Positions 61,423 to 64,000 of a DNA stretch of 64,000 bases are shown here, piece by piece. The stretch covers positions 17,176 through 81,175 of the forward strand of contig CAINNX010000171.1 of assembly GCA_903851305.1 (NCBI GenBank), in the 5' to 3' direction. The position numbers and the translations under genes are program-made. The notes beneath the pieces are model-generated. The model was not told the DNA's origin and ran no database searches. It worked only from the letters and a program-made list of their open reading frames with translations. Position 1 is the stretch's first letter. The number at the start of each line of letters is the position of its first letter. The DNA is from an uncultured Hyphomicrobiales bacterium. GTDB lineage: Bacteria; Pseudomonadota; Alphaproteobacteria; Rhizobiales; Beijerinckiaceae.

Positions 61423-63756
61423 ATGGGTGAATTTGCTCTCGGCCAACCGGTTCCGCGCTTCGAGGATCCGCGCCTGATCCGCGGTGGCGGGCGTTATGCC
61501 GATGACATCAGCATGCCGGGCCAGACATTCGGCGTGGTCGTGCGCTCGCAATATGCCCATGCGCGCATCAAGAAGATCGACACCAGCGCCGCGCAGGCCA
61601 TGCCCGGCGTGCTCTGCGTGCTGACCGGTGAAGACTGGAAGACATCAGGCTATGCGGATCTGCCCATGCCCAAGGGTCGCAAGCGCCGCGATGGTGCGCC
61701 GATGCACACCGGCAAATTTCCGGCACTCACATCCGACAAGGTGCGCTGGGTTGGCGACTATGTCGCCTTCGTCGTGGCCGAGACGCGCCTGCAAGCGCTT
61801 GATGCCGCCGAGGCCGTGGTCGTCGACTATGAGCCATTGCCCGCCAATATCGTCACGGGGAATGCGCCAAATGATGGCATGCCGCTCGTGTGGGACGATT
61901 GCCCCAATAATATTTCCTTCGTCCATCTCGAAGGCAATAAAGAAGCAACCGATGAGGCTTTCAAAAAAGCCGATGTGATTGTGCGCCGCAAGTTTGTGAT
62001 CAACCGCGTGACAGCTGCAACCATGGAGCCGCGCGCTTGCGTGGGTTATTATGATCCCGCCGCTGATCGCTATACGATTTACACGACCCTGCAGCGCGCC
62101 ATTCATTATCGCGGCCAGCTCGCCCGCACATTGCGCGTGCCCGAAAGCAAAGTGCATGTGATTGCCGGCGACATTGGCGGCTCCTTCGGCATGAAGTCGG
62201 GCGTCTATAACGAGGTCGCGCTGACTTTGTTTGCCTCCAAAGTCACAGGCCGTCCCGTAAAATGGACCTCCACGCGCTCAGAAGGCTTTCTGTCCGATGC
62301 GCAAGCGCGTGACAATGTGACGGAAGCTGCTCTCGCCCTGACAAAGGATGGCAAATTTCTGGGCCTTCATGTGAAGACCATCGCCAATGTTGGCGCCTAT
62401 CTGCAGCCAGGTGGCGATGGCGGTGCGACATCCAACCTCGGCACTCTGGCAGGCGTTTATTTGACGCCCGCTATTCATGTCGACGTGACAGCGGTGTTCA
62501 CCAACACCAATCCGATGCGCCCCTATCGCGGCAACGGTCGACCGGAGGCCGCTTATGTGATTGAGCGCATCATCGATCTGGCGGCGCGCGAATTGAACAT
62601 GGACCCGGCGGAAATCCGCCGCAAGAACATCATCCCACCCGACGCGATGCCCTATAAGACGCCGCTCAAATTCACCTATGATTCCGGCGAATTTGAAAAG
62701 GGCATGGATATGGTGCTCGAAATGGCTGACTGGAAAGGCTTTGAAGCACGCCGCCAGGAATCCAAGAAGCGTGGCAAGCTGCGCGGCATTGGCCTGTCCA
62801 ATTCCATTGAAAAGGCGGCGGCACCGGGCTTTGAAGGTGCTGAAATCCGCTTCGACCGCTCTGGTACAGTGACCATTCTCTCGGGCGCCGTGACGCAAGG
62901 CCAGGGGCATGAGACGATTTTCAAACAGCTCGTCTGCGACCGTCTCGGCGTGAAGCCTGATGATGTGCATTATGTGCAAGGCGACACGGATGCTGTTTTC
63001 TTTGGTGAAGGCACAGGCGGCTCACGCACAGCAACCGTTGGTGGCTCGGCGCTACATCTGGCGGCTGAAAAGATTGTCGCCAAGGCGACCAAAATCGCCA
63101 AGAAAATGCTGGGCGATGAGGATGTCGATTTCAAAGACGGCATTTTCACGGGCCGCAAGACCAATCAAAGCCTGACGATCAGCGAGGTTGCCCGCGGCTC
63201 GACCAATCCGAAAAATCTGCCAGACGATATGGAAGTCGGTCTGATCGCCAGTGCCGTCTACGCCAACGACCTCATGAATTACCCCAATGGCAGCCATGTC
63301 TGCGAATTGGAAATTGATGAAGAGACCGGCACGGTCGAAATCTTGCGCTACAATGTCGTGGACGATGTCGGCACGGTGCTGAACCCGATGTTGCTGAAGG
63401 GCCAGATCCACGGCGGCATTTCGCAAGGCGTGGGCCAGATGCTGATGGAAGATCTGACCTATGATCCTGAAAGCGGTGAATTGCTGGCTGGCTCCTTCAT
63501 GGATTACGCCATGCCCAAGGCTGATCATTTCTGCCCGATTGACGTGGTGAGCAATCCGGTGCCCACGAAAAGCAATCCGCTTGGCGTCAAAGGCGCAGGC
63601 GAAGCTGGCTGCGTGGGCGCGCTTCCCGCTGTTGCCAATGCACTCGCAAATGCGCTGAGCGTTTATGGCATTGACGATGTGCCCATGCCAGCCACCCCCA
63701 TGCGCATCTGGAAGTTGATGCAAACAGCCAAGGCGCAGCTGATCACTCAGAAATAA
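61423..63756 (+). CDS. Xanthine dehydrogenase/CoxL-family molybdopterin large subunit
   Basis: A molybdenum hydroxylase catalytic subunit, 777 residues. The N-terminal domain (MGEFALGQPVPRFEDPRLIRGGGRYADDI) and the molybdopterin-binding domain (GDIGGSFGMKS, NPMRPYRGNGRPEAAYVIERIIDLAARELNMDPAEIRRKN, GEGTGGSRTATVGGSAL) are intact, with the catalytic Glu in KGAGEAGCVGALPAVANAL. The YRGNGR motif puts it with form II (CoxL-like) enzymes, not true CO dehydrogenase, which has a Cys in this loop. The usual FeS and FAD subunit genes are not beside it. The substrate is unknown. ATG 61423 is preferred to ATG 61414. Confidence 0.9.
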   Translation: MGEFALGQPVPRFEDPRLIRGGGRYADDISMPGQTFGVVVRSQYAHARIKKIDTSAAQAMPGVLCVLTGEDWKTSGYADLPMPKGRKRRDGAPMHTGKFPALTSDKVRWVGDYVAFVVAETRLQALDAAEAVVVDYEPLPANIVTGNAPNDGMPLVWDDCPNNISFVHLEGNKEATDEAFKKADVIVRRKFVINRVTAATMEPRACVGYYDPAADRYTIYTTLQRAIHYRGQLARTLRVPESKVHVIAGDIGGSFGMKSGVYNEVALTLFASKVTGRPVKWTSTRSEGFLSDAQARDNVTEAALALTKDGKFLGLHVKTIANVGAYLQPGGDGGATSNLGTLAGVYLTPAIHVDVTAVFTNTNPMRPYRGNGRPEAAYVIERIIDLAARELNMDPAEIRRKNIIPPDAMPYKTPLKFTYDSGEFEKGMDMVLEMADWKGFEARRQESKKRGKLRGIGLSNSIEKAAAPGFEGAEIRFDRSGTVTILSGAVTQGQGHETIFKQLVCDRLGVKPDDVHYVQGDTDAVFFGEGTGGSRTATVGGSALHLAAEKIVAKATKIAKKMLGDEDVDFKDGIFTGRKTNQSLTISEVARGSTNPKNLPDDMEVGLIASAVYANDLMNYPNGSHVCELEIDEETGTVEILRYNVVDDVGTVLNPMLLKGQIHGGISQGVGQMLMEDLTYDPESGELLAGSFMDYAMPKADHFCPIDVVSNPVPTKSNPLGVKGAGEAGCVGALPAVANALANALSVYGIDDVPMPATPMRIWKLMQTAKAQLITQK

Positions 63757-63816
63757 CTGCACAAAATCAAAAGCGCATTTGGTTCCCGCGCAAAATAAAA
63801 AAGTTTAAATTGCCAC

Positions 63817-63852
63817 AAACCCTCAGCTTCGTTATCGAACCTGAGGGTTTTT
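63817..63852 (+). terminator. Rho-independent terminator after the molybdenum hydroxylase
   Basis: ACCCTCAG pairs with CTGAGGGT across a 14-base loop and runs into a T-tract. It ends the acyl-CoA dehydrogenase/Rid/hydroxylase unit. Confidence 0.85.
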
Positions 63853-63861
63853 TATTATGTC

Positions 63862-64000
63862 GTAGATTCAACTTCGAAGTGCAACTTTCCGTAACCTGTT
63901 GAGGTGGCTGAGATTGCGATAAGCTCTCGGTTCCCTTGACCTGGCAGTCGAAGAAGCACAATGACCTATCACCACCTCAGCCGAGAAGAACGTTATCAGA
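63862..64000 (+). mobile_element. Left end of an IS30-type insertion sequence (cut by window edge)
   Basis: GTAGATTCAACTTCGAAG begins a sequence like IS30-family terminal inverted repeats (GTAGATTCAA...). About 100 bases on, a transposase reading frame starts. The right end is outside. The element lies ten bases past a terminator stem. Confidence 0.65.
63961..64000 (+). CDS. IS30-type transposase, first 13 codons
   Basis: The ATG at 63961 opens MTYHHLSREERYQ, matching the start of IS30-family transposases, where a helix-turn-helix follows. Only 40 bases are in the window. A GAAGAAG-like purine stretch precedes the start. Confidence 0.7.
   Translation, partial: MTYHHLSREERYQ

Overview
The window is a GC-rich, densely coded bacterial chromosome segment. 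It is most consistent with an alphaproteobacterium of the Hyphomicrobiales (Rhizobiales) type. The reasons are an OlsB-type ornithine-lipid acyltransferase, a PmtA-like methyltransferase, the lpoA-like/rsmI/yraN/gshB block, a short (207 aa) GpmA, a GTTC-N7-GTTC LexA-type box, two Bug-type solute-binding proteins, and palindromic intergenic repeats of the TCATTGCGAGGAGCG...GCAATCCA type. I cannot name a genus. No rRNA, tRNA, CRISPR array, prophage or origin was recognised. About 60 protein genes are supported. One is cut by the left edge (malic enzyme) and one by the right edge (an IS30-type transposase).

Layout. 0-15 kb holds housekeeping and repair genes: malic enzyme C-terminus, ugd, a kup potassium transporter broken by two single-base frameshifts, hrpB, comM behind a LexA-type box, olsB, an SDR/queG/GST cluster, uppP, nth, a DUF2244 gene and an Ogt-like protein with an altered active-site motif. 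15-19 kb holds an SsuABC-type importer and an OsmC protein. 19-26.8 kb holds dnaK-dnaJ behind a candidate heat-shock promoter, a PmtA-like methyltransferase, pyrF, an orphan BrnA-like antitoxin, dapB, gpmA and alkB. 26.8-36 kb is largely leftward: grpE, glnD, gshB, yraN and rsmI, then a rightward LpoA-like lipoprotein gene, then leftward hemW and rdgB. An orphan Bug protein gene follows.

37.4-48.2 kb is the functional centrepiece: one long rightward urea operon, urtABCDE-ureD-ureAB(fused)-ureC-ureE-ureF-ureG. It imports urea, hydrolyses it and matures the nickel enzyme. Several junctions overlap by one to eight bases. Upstream of urtA lies a near-perfect sigma-54 promoter (TGGCAC-N5-TTGCA), which predicts NtrC-type nitrogen control. 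Genes for nitrogen status (glnD) lie 7 kb away.

48.4-55.2 kb holds transaldolase, a second orphan Bug protein, hrcA, a HigB/HigA-type toxin-antitoxin pair lying between hrcA and lepA, lepA and a universal-stress protein. 55.2-64 kb holds an MFS exporter, then modABC facing a one-domain modE with a clear ModE-type operator in front of modA. These are followed by acyl-CoA dehydrogenase, a tandem Rid-like protein and a molybdenum-hydroxylase large subunit, so molybdate import and a molybdoenzyme are neighbours. A terminator and the left end of an IS30-type element close the window.

No wholly new system stands out. The most unusual signals are two genes (yraN, queG) whose conserved N-termini point to CTG initiation at a CTGA stop/start overlap, a PCQRV instead of PCHRV motif in the alkyltransferase, a minimal molybdate circuit (ModC and ModE both lacking molybdate-binding domains), and palindromic repeats that run into the ends of genes.
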